Positions 1 to 8,216 of a DNA stretch of 43,403 bases are shown one piece after another; within the stretch, counting starts at the first letter, position 1; every line of letters begins with the position of its first letter. The notes under the pieces are model-generated. The model was given only the letters and a program-made list of their open reading frames with translations, was not told the DNA's origin and ran no database searches. The translations under genes and the position numbers were made by a program. This DNA comes from Shewanella surugensis (GTDB lineage Bacteria > Pseudomonadota > Gammaproteobacteria > Enterobacterales > Shewanellaceae): the NCBI RefSeq assembly GCF_023284005.1, contig NZ_JAKIKS010000040.1, forward strand, positions 1 through 43,403, in the 5' to 3' direction.

Positions 1-24
1 GGTAAGGTGTTCGATCAGGGTCAT
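1..24 (-). CDS. 5' end of a gene leaving the window (8 codons, M-T-L-I-E-H-L-T)
   Basis: An ATG at position 24 on the minus strand is preceded by GAGAGGT, 6 nt upstream, and the frame stays open to the window edge. Only eight codons (MTLIEHLT) are visible, so the product cannot be named. The ribosome binding site lies inside a short inverted repeat (31-49), which may limit translation. The start call rests only on the good Shine-Dalgarno spacing and the open frame. Confidence 0.4.
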
Positions 25-30
25 TGGGTT

Positions 31-49
31 ACCTCTCAGAAAGTGAGGT
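31..49 (-). promoter_or_regulatory. Inverted repeat covering the ribosome binding site of the edge gene
   Basis: ACCTC at 31-35 and GAGGT at 45-49 are perfect complements. On the minus strand the second arm is the GAGGT of the Shine-Dalgarno of the gene starting at 24, so the hairpin would hide it. The stem is only 5 bp with a 9-nt loop, so its stability is modest; a regulatory role is inference. Confidence 0.3.
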
Positions 50-114
50 GCGATTAGATCACAGTAATTCAGCAGATTCAATCTTTGTTAACAAAGTGCG
101 ATCCCGCCCTGATG

Positions 115-138
115 GCGAGATAGAGCTGTTTATCTCGC
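115..138. other. Perfect 8-bp hairpin upstream of the edge gene
   Basis: GCGAGATA (115-122) and TATCTCGC (131-138) form a perfect stem with an 8-nt loop. It lies between the end of the decayed secreted-protein gene (stop at 169) and the start of the edge gene at 24, both on the minus strand. It could be a terminator lacking a T-tract or part of the 5' leader of the edge gene. Confidence 0.35.
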
Positions 139-168
139 TACTCTGTACGTTGTGATGTATTTTTATAT

Positions 169-658
169 TTATGTTCTTATTTCAGTATATGGAGGAGGGC
201 AAAGCCAACCATGACTTTCACTTTTCAAGCTGAAGGATAGGGCTGAAGGATCTGCTTGCACTGTATTATTGTTTGATGTTGTTAATTTAGAAGAGTCTTC
301 TTGTCCGCTTGGAATATCTAATATTGTGCTAAATGATAAAGTTGATAAATTACACTTATTGGGGCCACCAGAAAGACAATATCATTTTCTTAATAACTGA
401 GTCGGTTTTTATTGGCTCTATTGTTACAATGTGTTGTACCGATATGGGGGATTGAATACTCGTTTGATTTGAAGTGCAAAATGGACAGCGGTTAGGACCC
501 GAAGGCCATTTGGCTAATTGTGTGATTGTTAGATCATTTTGTACTGAATTTGTCATTAATGTATTTTACAGCTTAGGTGCTTGGTTATTGGTTTGAACAG
601 CGATACTAGACACACTAAAAAGTAATAGAAATAGCGGGATAATTGTTAAATATTTCAT
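169..658 (-). pseudogene. Decayed gene for a small secreted protein
   Basis: The start at 658 has a good Shine-Dalgarno (GAGGAAAC) and a convincing signal peptide (MKYLTIIPLFLLLFSVSSIA). After 30 codons there is an in-frame TAA (566-568). The same frame then continues open for more than 60 codons (N-T-L-M-T-N-S-V-Q...) to a stop near 356. Near 360 a second open frame takes over and runs about 70 codons to a TAA at 169-171, beginning C-L-S-G-G-P-N-K-C. Together the pieces would make a cysteine-containing exported protein of about 160 residues. I see one nonsense mutation and one frameshift, and I do not recognise the family. The alternative, a real 30-aa peptide followed by chance open frames, is less likely given the long continuous openness. 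Confidence 0.55.
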
Positions 659-1172
659 GGGTAGTTTCCTCTTAAATACAGGTTAATTATAATTCATTCA
701 TAATTCATTTTTTTATCTCTTTTCATTGACGTTAGTTTTTATTCAGCTTTGTTAAAAACCACTTTTAATCTTTATATTGAAAGGGTTACTGGGAATGTTC
801 CCTTTAAATTGAGTCAATGGGTGTTAACTTGAGGGTTATGAGTTTTACAGTTTGATTTTAAGGTGTTTTTTTTAATACTCTTTACGTATATTCATATAGG
901 AAAGGAGCATTAAAATAAATGATATCGGTAATAGACTTAATCGAGTTTGATTTTTAAATACCATTAATGTATTGAATTGGTTTTATTAAAATGCAACTTG
1001 CTTTATTAAGAGTGGATTATTTCTGAATAATGCGTTGAAATGGGGATTCTCTTTTAAAAAAGAGAATAGTTATATTATTAACTTTATTATTACATCTACT
1101 TATTATTCGGAGTGAATGGATATTGGAGTCAGGAGGCTCTTTTTTGGGAGGGGGAGTGTGGTGAAGATGCCA
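659..1172. other. AT-rich gap without recognised genes
   Basis: About 510 bp with no convincing coding frame. The only clear structure is a perfect 10-bp hairpin, ATTCTCTTTT (1046-1055) and AAAAGAGAAT (1058-1067), about 105 bp past the end of the LysR gene that stops at 1173. It is A/T-rich and could act as a weak terminator. Nothing else is supported. Confidence 0.5.
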
Positions 1173-2090
1173 TTACTTATCCCAATAAGGATGATGGCTA
1201 AAGCGTTCGATGAGAAAATCAATCAAGTGACGTACTTTCAATGGCAAATAACGATTTTCAGGATACAAGGCATAAGCCTGAAGTTCGACAAGTTGATAAT
1301 CAGCTAATAAGGGCACTAATGTCTGGTTAGCAATGGCTTGCCAAGTAATAAAAGTGGGTAAATGCACGATCCCATGATTGGACTCAGCCAGTAATTTAAG
1401 CACATCGCCATTGTTTGCAATAAAATGACTATCCAGTTGCACTTTATGCACGCTTCCTTTGCTATCGGTTAAACTCAGTCCCGTGGTGTCGCTATGACGA
1501 TACTTAAGCAGCTTATGGCTTTCAAGCTCAATGGGTGTTCGGGGGGTGCCATGTTTGGCTAAATAATCCGGACTGGCGCAGAGGATATGTTTGATAGGGG
1601 CAATTTTTCTCGCTTGTAAACGTGAATCACTGACTTTGGCGGTATAGGACTGGCCAATACGCAGTGCAAGATCAACGCCTTGTTCGACAATGTCGATTTT
1701 TTTATCTGAGAAATCCATTTCTAAGGTGAGATCGGGATGTTGCTTGAGAAAGGAGTCTAATGCGGGCGTGAGATGATGGATCCCGAAAGACAGCGGTGCG
1801 GCAATTTTCAGTGTCCCTTGTAAAGAGCGGGCTTGACTGGATGCATGGCAATTGAGCTCTTCAATTTCATCAATGATTAACTGACACCCTTGATAATAAG
1901 CCTGGCCCGCTTCAGTGATACTGGATTGTCTTGTGGTGCGGGTGATGAGTTTTATGCCCAATCTATGCTCTAGAACAGATAAACGTTTACTGATGGCGGA
2001 TTTTGCCATATTCAGTTGCTCAGCGGCGCGAGTAATGCTGCCCGCTTCGACTACACGGGTAAACACCAACATATCTTCTAACTGACCCAT
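1173..2090 (-). CDS. LysR-family transcriptional regulator, divergent from pirin
   Basis: A 305-aa LysR-type regulator of typical length. The N-terminus (about residues 1-60) has the winged helix-turn-helix pattern 'VVEAGSITRAAEQLNMAKSAISKRLSVLE', given here in two pieces: VVEAGSITRAAEQL and SAISKRLSVLE. The rest is the substrate-binding domain of the CrgA/DhcR-like subgroup. The ATG start at 2090 opens the HTH at the usual distance. It is divergent from the pirin gene with 139 bp between, the classic arrangement for a LysR regulator controlling its neighbour. A GTTC-N8-GAAC site in that gap is a possible operator. The effector is unknown; control of the pirin gene is inferred from position. 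Confidence 0.9.
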   Translation of the reverse strand: MGQLEDMLVFTRVVEAGSITRAAEQLNMAKSAISKRLSVLEHRLGIKLITRTTRQSSITEAGQAYYQGCQLIIDEIEELNCHASSQARSLQGTLKIAAPLSFGIHHLTPALDSFLKQHPDLTLEMDFSDKKIDIVEQGVDLALRIGQSYTAKVSDSRLQARKIAPIKHILCASPDYLAKHGTPRTPIELESHKLLKYRHSDTTGLSLTDSKGSVHKVQLDSHFIANNGDVLKLLAESNHGIVHLPTFITWQAIANQTLVPLLADYQLVELQAYALYPENRYLPLKVRHLIDFLIERFSHHPYWDK

Positions 2091-2109
2091 AAGTTATTCC
2101 CATTATATT

Positions 2110-2125
2110 GTTCGAATTTAGTGAA
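2110..2125. promoter_or_regulatory. Candidate LysR box between lysR and pirin gene
   Basis: GTTCGAATTTAGTGAAC-type symmetry: GTTC at 2110-2113 and GAAC at 2122-2125, containing a T-N11-A core (2112-2124), the minimal LysR-family operator pattern. It lies 20 bp upstream of the LysR start and about 105 bp upstream of the pirin start, a normal position for shared autoregulation and activation. Such motifs are short and occur by chance. Confidence 0.4.
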
Positions 2126-2229
2126 CAGTCATTTAGTATTTTTAATGTTTATCCATAAAGAGTCAACATTTAAACTGAGCATAATGATGTAACAGTCATC
2201 TTACTTAGGCATAAAAGGAGTCGAGAGTC

Positions 2230-3147
2230 ATGTTGATTAAACAGCCGTTAGAAAAAACTCAACCGGATAAAAATCAGCCATTGGATACCCAGGGGACTGA
2301 AAGTCAATTAATACCTCGGACTTGGGATAAGCGTATTCAGGGGCAAGCGGTATCTGATGGTGATAGCGTGAGTATTAATCGCCTCATTGGCACACAAAAA
2401 TTAATGATGCTGGATCCTTTTTTATTACTTGATGAATTTTCCTCTGATAAACCACAAGATTACATTGGGGGTTTTCCAAGTCATCCGCATAGAGGCTTTG
2501 AAACGGTGACTTATATGCTTGCCGGAAAAATGCGCCATAAAGATAATCAAGGCAATGAAGGGGTGATAAGTCGCGGAGGAGTGCAGTGGATGACGGCTGG
2601 AAGGGGCATTGTTCATTCTGAAATGCCGGAGCAACAAGCGGGATTATTGCAAGGTTTTCAATTGTGGGTGAATCTCCCTGCTGCAGAAAAAATGCGGCCA
2701 CCCGCTTACCAAGAGTTTTCGGCTTCAGAGCTGGCGATTGAGCGAGGGGAACAAGGGCAAGTGATTAAAGTGATTGCAGGGCAAACCAATAAAGGCACGG
2801 CAGGACGGGTAAATAACCTTTGGGTCAAGCCCACTTATTTAGATATTGAATTGCCCGCAGGTACCTCTTTTATTCAGGATTTACCTTTCGATGATAATAG
2901 CTTTATCTATGTCGTCGAAGGTGACATTCAATTAGTCGGAAGTGATGTGTCTCTTAAACAAAAAGCATTAGGCATATTAACTAAAGGCAGCCAAGTGCAA
3001 CTTCAAGCGGGAGAGCAAGGAGCTAAATGTTTATTGATTTCAGGGATGCCATTAAAAGAACCTGTTGAACGAGGTGGGCCTTTTGTGATGAATACGCAAG
3101 CTCAGTTAATGCAGGCGTTTAGTGATTATCGTCAAGGGCTTTTTTGA
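2230..3147 (+). CDS. Pirin family protein (bicupin)
   Basis: A 305-aa pirin-like protein. The N-terminal cupin carries the metal-site histidines in HPHRGFETVTYML, followed about 45 residues later by G-I-V-H-S-E-M-P; the C-terminal half is the second cupin (pirin_C, near residues 195-300). Bacterial pirins are non-haem iron proteins; some have quercetin 2,3-dioxygenase activity, others bind partner enzymes, and the exact role cannot be read here. The ATG at 2230 is preceded by AAGGAG about 9 nt upstream. It has about 20 residues more at the N-terminus than many pirins. It is probably regulated by the divergent LysR gene, a common pairing. Confidence 0.9.
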   Translation: MLIKQPLEKTQPDKNQPLDTQGTESQLIPRTWDKRIQGQAVSDGDSVSINRLIGTQKLMMLDPFLLLDEFSSDKPQDYIGGFPSHPHRGFETVTYMLAGKMRHKDNQGNEGVISRGGVQWMTAGRGIVHSEMPEQQAGLLQGFQLWVNLPAAEKMRPPAYQEFSASELAIERGEQGQVIKVIAGQTNKGTAGRVNNLWVKPTYLDIELPAGTSFIQDLPFDDNSFIYVVEGDIQLVGSDVSLKQKALGILTKGSQVQLQAGEQGAKCLLISGMPLKEPVERGGPFVMNTQAQLMQAFSDYRQGLF

Positions 3148-3300
3148 TGGAGAGTAATAGGTATAAATTGATTTAGGAGTGAATAATGGGATGATTAATA
3201 AAAGGTGAGTGAAGCCGTGAATATGGCGCACATTAAACCCCACTATATTACGGCAGCCATAAGATGATTAATCCGACGGGTATATACAAAGAAATCGTGT

Positions 3301-3777
3301 TTATGATTGTCGCTTGTCAAGCCAATGATCCATTGATAAGCGGCCGCCTCCGGTGATAAGTAAATAGAGGCAAGCAAGTAACATACAAAAGTCATTGCGG
3401 GCAGCATGTGACATGGCCCAAAAACCGGTTCGAATGCCTTCGGGTAAGTGAAAGAACCACAGATCATGGCCAAGAAGGATCGGTATTTTAGTGGAAGTGA
3501 TAGCCACTAACATAATAACAATAAGCGGGATAGAGGCGAGCCGTGTGAACAAGCCTAAGATGATAAGCAGACCACAGACGGTTTCAAATACCCCGACAAA
3601 AGGGCCAAAAAAATCAGCCCAAGGTATGCCTATTTTAATGAAACGCCCAGTACCGAGAATGTCGGCAAAAAAGAGTTTTTGCAGTCCTTCGGGGAAGAAA
3701 ACCACCGCACCCACTAACAGGCGGATTAACCATGTCCAACCGGTTGTCTGTGTTTTGAACCAGGGAAAATGTTGCAT
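3301..3777 (-). CDS. DoxX family membrane protein
   Basis: About 158 aa with four hydrophobic segments. The features of DoxX/DoxD-like proteins are visible: WLIRLLVGAVVFFPEGLQKLF near the N-terminus (described in two halves, WLIRLLVGAVVFF and PEGLQKLF), then the G-I-P-W-A-D-F-F-G-P-F-V-G-V-F-E segment. A longer frame starting at 3924 exists, but the first 49 residues do not resemble the family and the ATG at 3777 fits the family length. DoxX proteins are inner-membrane proteins linked to quinone or thiol redox chemistry; the substrate is unknown. It is convergent with the pirin gene and lies downstream of the second LysR gene on the same strand. Confidence 0.85.
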   Translation of the reverse strand: MQHFPWFKTQTTGWTWLIRLLVGAVVFFPEGLQKLFFADILGTGRFIKIGIPWADFFGPFVGVFETVCGLLIILGLFTRLASIPLIVIMLVAITSTKIPILLGHDLWFFHLPEGIRTGFWAMSHAARNDFCMLLACLYLLITGGGRLSMDHWLDKRQS

Positions 3778-3920
3778 ACTGGGATTGACCTTAAAGATAC
3801 GAAAAATAAAAATATAATCACATGCTCTGTAATATATTAGTCGATGAAGTTGGATATGGGTAATTGACCGACAAGGTAAATTGTACTTCGTCCTATGAGG
3901 TGAGTGCTGCGATTGAAGCG

Positions 3921-3996
3921 GCATCGACGGTATGGTTTATGTCAGTATGTTGTCATCTAAAATGCCTTTTCAATGAATTTTTGTAAAATTTGTGCT
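3921..3996 (-). pseudogene. Remnant of a second LysR 3' end (diverged tandem copy)
   Basis: This 76-bp stretch is a diverged copy of 4001-4076, which is the 3' end of the adjacent LysR gene, offset by 80 bp. Read on the minus strand it gives Q-I-L-Q-K-F-I-E-K-A-F against H-I-L-Q-Q-L-I-K-K-G-I-L in the intact gene, then a 1-bp deletion breaks the frame. The changes are spread out and partly at third codon positions, so the copy is old. It is the last trace of a tandem LysR paralogue or of a partial duplication. Confidence 0.65.
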
Positions 3997-4016
3997 AGCT
4001 GCGTCGACGGTATGGT

Positions 4017-4967
4017 TTATGTCAGCACGCTGTCATCCAAAATCCCTTTTTTAATCAGTTGCTGCAAAATATGGCTGCTTTTTTCTCTACAAGTATCTCT
4101 GAGCAGTCGAGCCGCAGGGGTGATTGATTGCCTGCTGGGAAAGATAAGCCAGAGCTCGGTGGGAGTGGGGCTAAATTCTGGCAGTATATTGACAACTTTT
4201 CCTGATAATAAGTCATTGGACATATCAAGGCAGGACTTGATGGCAATGCCTTTACTGGCCACGCACCAACGTCTGACGAGATCACCATCATTTGAGGCAT
4301 GTTGACCGTTCATTTTTATTTTAAAACCTTTTTCTTGATGGGAGGTCTCTCTGTGTGAAAAGTCCCATACATCCTTAATGATATCTTGCAGTTGGTAAAA
4401 GAGTCCATTATGTGAGGCTAAGTCGTGGGGATGTTTTGGGGTGCCATTTTCATCTAAATAGGCTTGGCTGGCACATAAAATCCGAGGCACATTACAGATT
4501 TTAAAGCCATATAAATTAGCATCATTGGGTGAACCATATCGCAATGCCATATCGACAGAATCGCGATAAAAATCGATGTTACTGTCACTGATATTGGCTC
4601 TTAGACTGATGTTCGGGTAGGTCATCATAAAATCATCGATCCAAGGCAGGACGATATTGCGACCTAAGTCAGAGGAGAGCGCGATGCGCAGTTCACCATC
4701 GATGATATCAAGATCATCTTTCATATTTAACTTAGCTTGTTCAAGCATATTAAGTGCTTGTTGACATTGTGGTAGGTATCTTTCTCCGGCATTGGAAAGT
4801 CTAAGATGTCGAGTGGTTCGAATAAAAAGCTCAGCACCTAATGCTTTTTCGACACGTTTAATGGCGACACTGGCGGTGGCCGTGCGCATATCTAAATTGG
4901 CCGCTGCGGCAGTAATACTGCGAAATTCGGCGACTTTTAAGATGACTTGGAGATCTTCAATGAGCAT
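4017..4967 (-). CDS. LysR-family transcriptional regulator, divergent from alcohol dehydrogenase
   Basis: A 316-aa LysR regulator. The HTH lies in residues 1-60 (VAEFRSITAAAANLDMRTAT, then VAIKRVEKALGAELFIRTT) and an effector-binding domain follows. It starts at the ATG at 4967 and is divergent from the TIGR02817-like dehydrogenase with 103 bp between, so it probably regulates that gene and itself. It belongs to the same broad subgroup as the LysR at 1173-2090 but is clearly diverged from it. Its last 25 codons are duplicated just downstream in degenerate form (3921-3996). Confidence 0.9.
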   Translation of the reverse strand: MLIEDLQVILKVAEFRSITAAAANLDMRTATASVAIKRVEKALGAELFIRTTRHLRLSNAGERYLPQCQQALNMLEQAKLNMKDDLDIIDGELRIALSSDLGRNIVLPWIDDFMMTYPNISLRANISDSNIDFYRDSVDMALRYGSPNDANLYGFKICNVPRILCASQAYLDENGTPKHPHDLASHNGLFYQLQDIIKDVWDFSHRETSHQEKGFKIKMNGQHASNDGDLVRRWCVASKGIAIKSCLDMSNDLLSGKVVNILPEFSPTPTELWLIFPSRQSITPAARLLRDTCREKSSHILQQLIKKGILDDSVLT

Positions 4968-5070
4968 ATTATCTAATATTTATTGATAAAGTTTCAATTA
5001 TTATCCTGTTTAAAGTGAATAAATCAAGGCCTATACTCACAACATCAAATATTCACGTAGAGAGAAAATC
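4968..5070. promoter_or_regulatory. Divergent regulatory region lysR / alcohol dehydrogenase
   Basis: The 103-bp gap between two divergent starts must hold both promoters. GTGAATA (about 5016-5022) and TATTCAC (about 5050-5056) form an inverted pair about 27 bp apart, a possible two-site LysR operator. AGAGAG upstream of the ATG at 5071 is the ribosome binding site of the dehydrogenase. Confidence 0.35.
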
Positions 5071-6096
5071 ATGAAAGCCATTGGATACCTTAAGTCTTTA
5101 CCGATTGATCACCCTGAATCGTTAATGGACTTAGACATAACGCAACCTATTGCGATAGGTAGGGATTTACTGGTTAAAGTGAAAGCGATTGCGGTCAATC
5201 CTGCCGATTATAAAGTGCGTATGAATAGCGCACCTGTGGCGGGTGAGCATAAAATATTAGGTTGGGATGCAGTCGGTGAAGTTGTCGCAACGGGAGAGGC
5301 GGCGACAGCGTTTACCCCTGGTGATTTGGTTTATTACGCTGGGGATATCACTCGCCAAGGCAGTAATGCACAATATCAACTGGTTGATGAGCGTATTGTG
5401 GGCATGAAACCCAAAAGCTTGTCTGACGGCGAAGCCGCTGCATTGCCGTTAACCGCGATTACGGCTTGGGAATTGTTGTTTGAACATTTAAATATTAAGC
5501 AGCAAGCAATCAATAAGACAGACAAATCTGATGAGGTTATGTTAGTGGTGGGCGCTGCGGGTGGGGTAGGGTCGATCCTCTTACAGCTCGCGAATACACT
5601 GACTGGGGCGACGGTAATTGCCACTGCGTCTCGTGAACGCTCACAAGCTTGGGTGAAAAAATTAGGCGCCGATTTTGTGATCGATCATAACCAGCCGCTG
5701 CAACCTCAAATTGAAACATTGGGTATTGGGCCTGTGACCCATGTGGCCAGTCTCAACAGTACTGATACTTACTTTGACACTTATACTGAACTATTGGCTC
5801 CGTTTGGCAAAATAGCCATCATTGATGATCCTAAAGCCCTCGATGTGACTCAATTAAAACGGAAGAGTTTGTCTCTACATTGGGAATTTATGTTTGCCCG
5901 TTCTATGTTTAATGCTGTCGATTTACAAGCGCAAAGCCAGTTACTGAATCGCGTCTCTGATTTAGTGGATCAAGGTTATATTCAAACGACCCTAGGTCAG
6001 CATTTAGGGCAGATCAATGCCAAAAACTTAAGAGCAGCTCATGAAGCATTAGCAGCGGGTAAGGCGATAGGTAAAGTAGTATTAGAAGGATTTTAA
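5071..6096 (+). CDS. Zinc-type alcohol dehydrogenase-like protein (MDR family, TIGR02817 type)
   Basis: A 341-aa medium-chain dehydrogenase/reductase. The N-terminus is the GroES-like domain (A-V-N-P-A-D-Y-K-V-R motif near residues 43-52); the NADP-binding Rossmann domain carries VVGAAGGVGSILLQLA near residue 158, the usual AxxGxxG nucleotide site. Zinc ligands are not evident, as in quinone-oxidoreductase-like members, so it probably reduces quinones or enones using NADPH. It pairs with the divergent LysR gene. A truncated secreted-protein stump follows 63 bp downstream, probably once co-transcribed. Confidence 0.88.
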   Translation: MKAIGYLKSLPIDHPESLMDLDITQPIAIGRDLLVKVKAIAVNPADYKVRMNSAPVAGEHKILGWDAVGEVVATGEAATAFTPGDLVYYAGDITRQGSNAQYQLVDERIVGMKPKSLSDGEAAALPLTAITAWELLFEHLNIKQQAINKTDKSDEVMLVVGAAGGVGSILLQLANTLTGATVIATASRERSQAWVKKLGADFVIDHNQPLQPQIETLGIGPVTHVASLNSTDTYFDTYTELLAPFGKIAIIDDPKALDVTQLKRKSLSLHWEFMFARSMFNAVDLQAQSQLLNRVSDLVDQGYIQTTLGQHLGQINAKNLRAAHEALAAGKAIGKVVLEGF

Positions 6097-6159
6097 ATGA
6101 CTGATGGAGTCATCGCTCTCGTTTTTAAATGAAGTGACTTTGTCTATTTAGGAATAAAA

Positions 6160-6255
6160 ATGAAAAATCTAACCGCCTTATTGGCGCTATCCAGCGCGCT
6201 ATTTTTTAATGCAGCTCATGCAACCAATCATATTGAAGTGGTTGCAAAACTGTAA
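6160..6255 (+). pseudogene. Stump of a secreted protein, probably antibiotic-biosynthesis-monooxygenase-like
   Basis: A start with a plausible ribosome binding site (AGGAATAAAA then ATG) leads into a clean signal peptide ending A-A-H-A, then T-N-H-I-E-V-V-A-K-L and an in-frame TAA after 31 codons. The I-E-V-V-A-K-L strand resembles the first beta strand of ABM (YgiN-like quinol monooxygenase) proteins, which often accompany such LysR/dehydrogenase pairs. No continuation of the domain is seen before the next gene at 6310, so the body of the gene is deleted. A genuine 31-aa secreted peptide is the alternative. Confidence 0.45.
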
Positions 6256-6309
6256 TGGGTTTGAGTATTGATTGAGTGTAATGACTGAATATGAGTAGGA
6301 TCTTTTATT

Positions 6310-7113
6310 ATGGATAAAACCATTACCTTAGGTGTCACCGATCTGTCTTTTCATCGCGTTACCGCTTCTCTTTTAATGCATATATTCAATGAGATGGGAT
6401 TTGAGGTGACACGTGTTTATTCCCCTCATCAAGATAATTTTAAAAAGTTGCAAAATGCAGAAGTGGATTTATTGACCTCTGCTTGGCTACCCTCCAGTCA
6501 CGGCATGTATAAACAAGACGTTGAACACGTCATTTCCTTAACTGAACTGGGGCAACATTATGCACCTTATGCGTTATGGGGGGGGCCGGATTACGTTCCC
6601 ATTGAGGCGGTGAGTCAGGTGTCTGATTTATTAAAGTCTGAAGTGATCTCAACAATGCAGCCTACAATTCAAGGCATTAATGCTGGCGCTGGGATCAGCC
6701 GATTTTCAATACGTATGATGCAAGAATATGGTTTAACAGAGGCAGGATATCGCTTTTTAACGGGTACAGAGGAAGCGTGCTTTAGCGCTTTTGAGCAAGC
6801 GGTCAACAATAAACAATGGGTGATAGTGCCTTTGTGGAAGCCACAATTTTTACACTATCGGCATCATATACGTGAACTTGTCGAACCTAAAGGTTTGTTA
6901 GGCGGAGTGGATAAAGCAGTATTATTACTTCGAGATGATAAAAAGCATTTATTCACTCAAGTTCTGTTAGATACACTTAATGGGGTGCATTTTTCAAATG
7001 CCATTATTGGCGCACTCGATCATCAAGTGTGCCGCGAAAATAAGCCCGTCGATGAGGTAACAAAACACTGGCTGAGTCAACATAAGGCGATATATCAACC
7101 AACAGTGAGTTAG
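6310..7113 (+). CDS. OpuAC-like glycine betaine binding protein without signal peptide
   Basis: A 267-aa protein with the substrate-binding fold of glycine betaine/choline ABC transporters (OpuAC). Family-like blocks are D-L-L-T-S-A-W-L-P, Y-A-L-W-G-G-P-D-Y and I-V-P-L-W-K-P-Q-F-L; the tryptophans are the kind used to cage quaternary ammonium ligands. It starts directly in the mature domain (M-D-K-T-I-T-L-G-V-T) with no signal peptide or lipobox and has no transporter partner beside it. It may be a cytoplasmic ligand sensor or storage protein, or an orphan with a lost leader. The complete proXWV set lies 5 kb away. A strong hairpin follows at 7175-7210. Confidence 0.8.
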   Translation: MDKTITLGVTDLSFHRVTASLLMHIFNEMGFEVTRVYSPHQDNFKKLQNAEVDLLTSAWLPSSHGMYKQDVEHVISLTELGQHYAPYALWGGPDYVPIEAVSQVSDLLKSEVISTMQPTIQGINAGAGISRFSIRMMQEYGLTEAGYRFLTGTEEACFSAFEQAVNNKQWVIVPLWKPQFLHYRHHIRELVEPKGLLGGVDKAVLLLRDDKKHLFTQVLLDTLNGVHFSNAIIGALDHQVCRENKPVDEVTKHWLSQHKAIYQPTVS

Positions 7114-7174
7114 TGGCGTCACCGCAATTAGGGTTAATTATCCTCCCAGAATTTTTATAGCCGTTTTTAGCATG

Positions 7175-7210
7175 ATCAGAGGTGGCTTTACAGATAAAGT
7201 CACCTCTGAT
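7175..7210 (+). terminator. Long hairpin after the OpuAC-like gene
   Basis: ATCAGAGGTG (7175-7184) pairs with CACCTCTGAT (7201-7210), and inside it CTTTA pairs with TAAAG around a 4-nt loop, with one mismatch. The 15-16-bp stem is 60 bp past the stop codon. No long T-run follows, so it is either a weak terminator or an mRNA 3'-end stabiliser. The rest of the gap up to 7450 shows nothing else. Confidence 0.6.
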
Positions 7211-7450
7211 TATTTGAGTTGCTACATGATAACTGATGATCTTCTATTCAGAGCGACTTGATCGCCATAACCTGATTGAATGATGTTTTAGTACTTATGC
7301 GTTATTCGCTTGATGGATATAACTTGCTATTGTTGGTTGTCGATTAATATAATTACTAGAAAGTCGTTTGAAGTGAGTATGTTATACTGGGTATTATGTT
7401 GATAAGTTAAGAACATTGATGCGGTTAGGTTTCATTTTTTGGGAATAAAA

Positions 7451-8014
7451 ATGCCATTGCCTGGAACAGATAAAGCCCCCTATCTTTTAACCATTCTATT
7501 GTCTGTTTTCACATGGACGGTGAGTCAGCTAGTGATCACCTTATCAGCGACACCGACAATCGAAATAACGCGTGTCGATTATGATCGAAACCATCATTCA
7601 GTTTCATATACATTAACCAATATTTCTAATAATACCAACTTTAGTGAATTAGATTTTTTTATTACTTGGCGTGACAAGAAGGGCATTTGTGTCGAGAAGC
7701 CCAGAGTCGAAATATTTCCTCCTAATATGGAAGTCCGCGGGACAAAAACACCTCAATGTCATGGGGAAAATGCGGCGAGTTTTAGCGTTAATCAGTTCCT
7801 TCCCGGATCAAAGTTGAAACTGATTGTTTATACAGATAAATATGTTAAAACTCAGCTAAGATTATCGAGTCGTGAATCTATTCGTATTATCGAAAAAAAT
7901 GTTGAAACCGTTGTCATCAAAAATATGACCAATATGTTGTTTTATTTATTTTTTATCTTGATAGTTGTAGCCGCCTTGTATTCAATTACAATGGCTTTTC
8001 GCAGGAATATATAA
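7451..8014 (+). CDS. Hypothetical membrane protein with one extracytoplasmic domain
   Basis: A protein of about 187 aa that I do not recognise. A hydrophobic segment near residues 10-33 and a second near 160-182, ending in a short basic tail (F-R-R-N-I), bracket a beta-rich, probably periplasmic domain of about 125 residues with two cysteines (G-I-C-V-E-K and T-P-Q-C-H-G) that could pair. The ATG at 7451, 6 nt after GGGA, is preferred over an in-frame TTG at 7439. It stands alone with long gaps on both sides; no operon partner is visible. Confidence 0.6.
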   Translation: MPLPGTDKAPYLLTILLSVFTWTVSQLVITLSATPTIEITRVDYDRNHHSVSYTLTNISNNTNFSELDFFITWRDKKGICVEKPRVEIFPPNMEVRGTKTPQCHGENAASFSVNQFLPGSKLKLIVYTDKYVKTQLRLSSRESIRIIEKNVETVVIKNMTNMLFYLFFILIVVAALYSITMAFRRNI

Positions 8015-8216
8015 TGGAGATGATGTTGAAATCATGTACATATATTTAATGATAGCGAGTTTTTTACTTTCTTTTAAATGAGCTGAAATCGAAGGCATTC
8101 ACTGCTTTTCTTTGATATTTCCACTGAAGTCACTTTAATTTTTCGATAAAAAATATTGGTGAAGATCATCATATTGATATCTATGAGCGAGAGATAGGGC
8201 CGTTCCTTAGCTTCCC

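Noticed and set aside
1116..1307. Plus-strand frame of 63 codons
   Set aside because: It overlaps the LysR gene on the other strand, has no family resemblance and is best explained as its shadow.
3491..3817. 108-codon plus-strand frame
   Set aside because: Opposite-strand shadow of the DoxX-like gene, which has clear membrane segments and family motifs.
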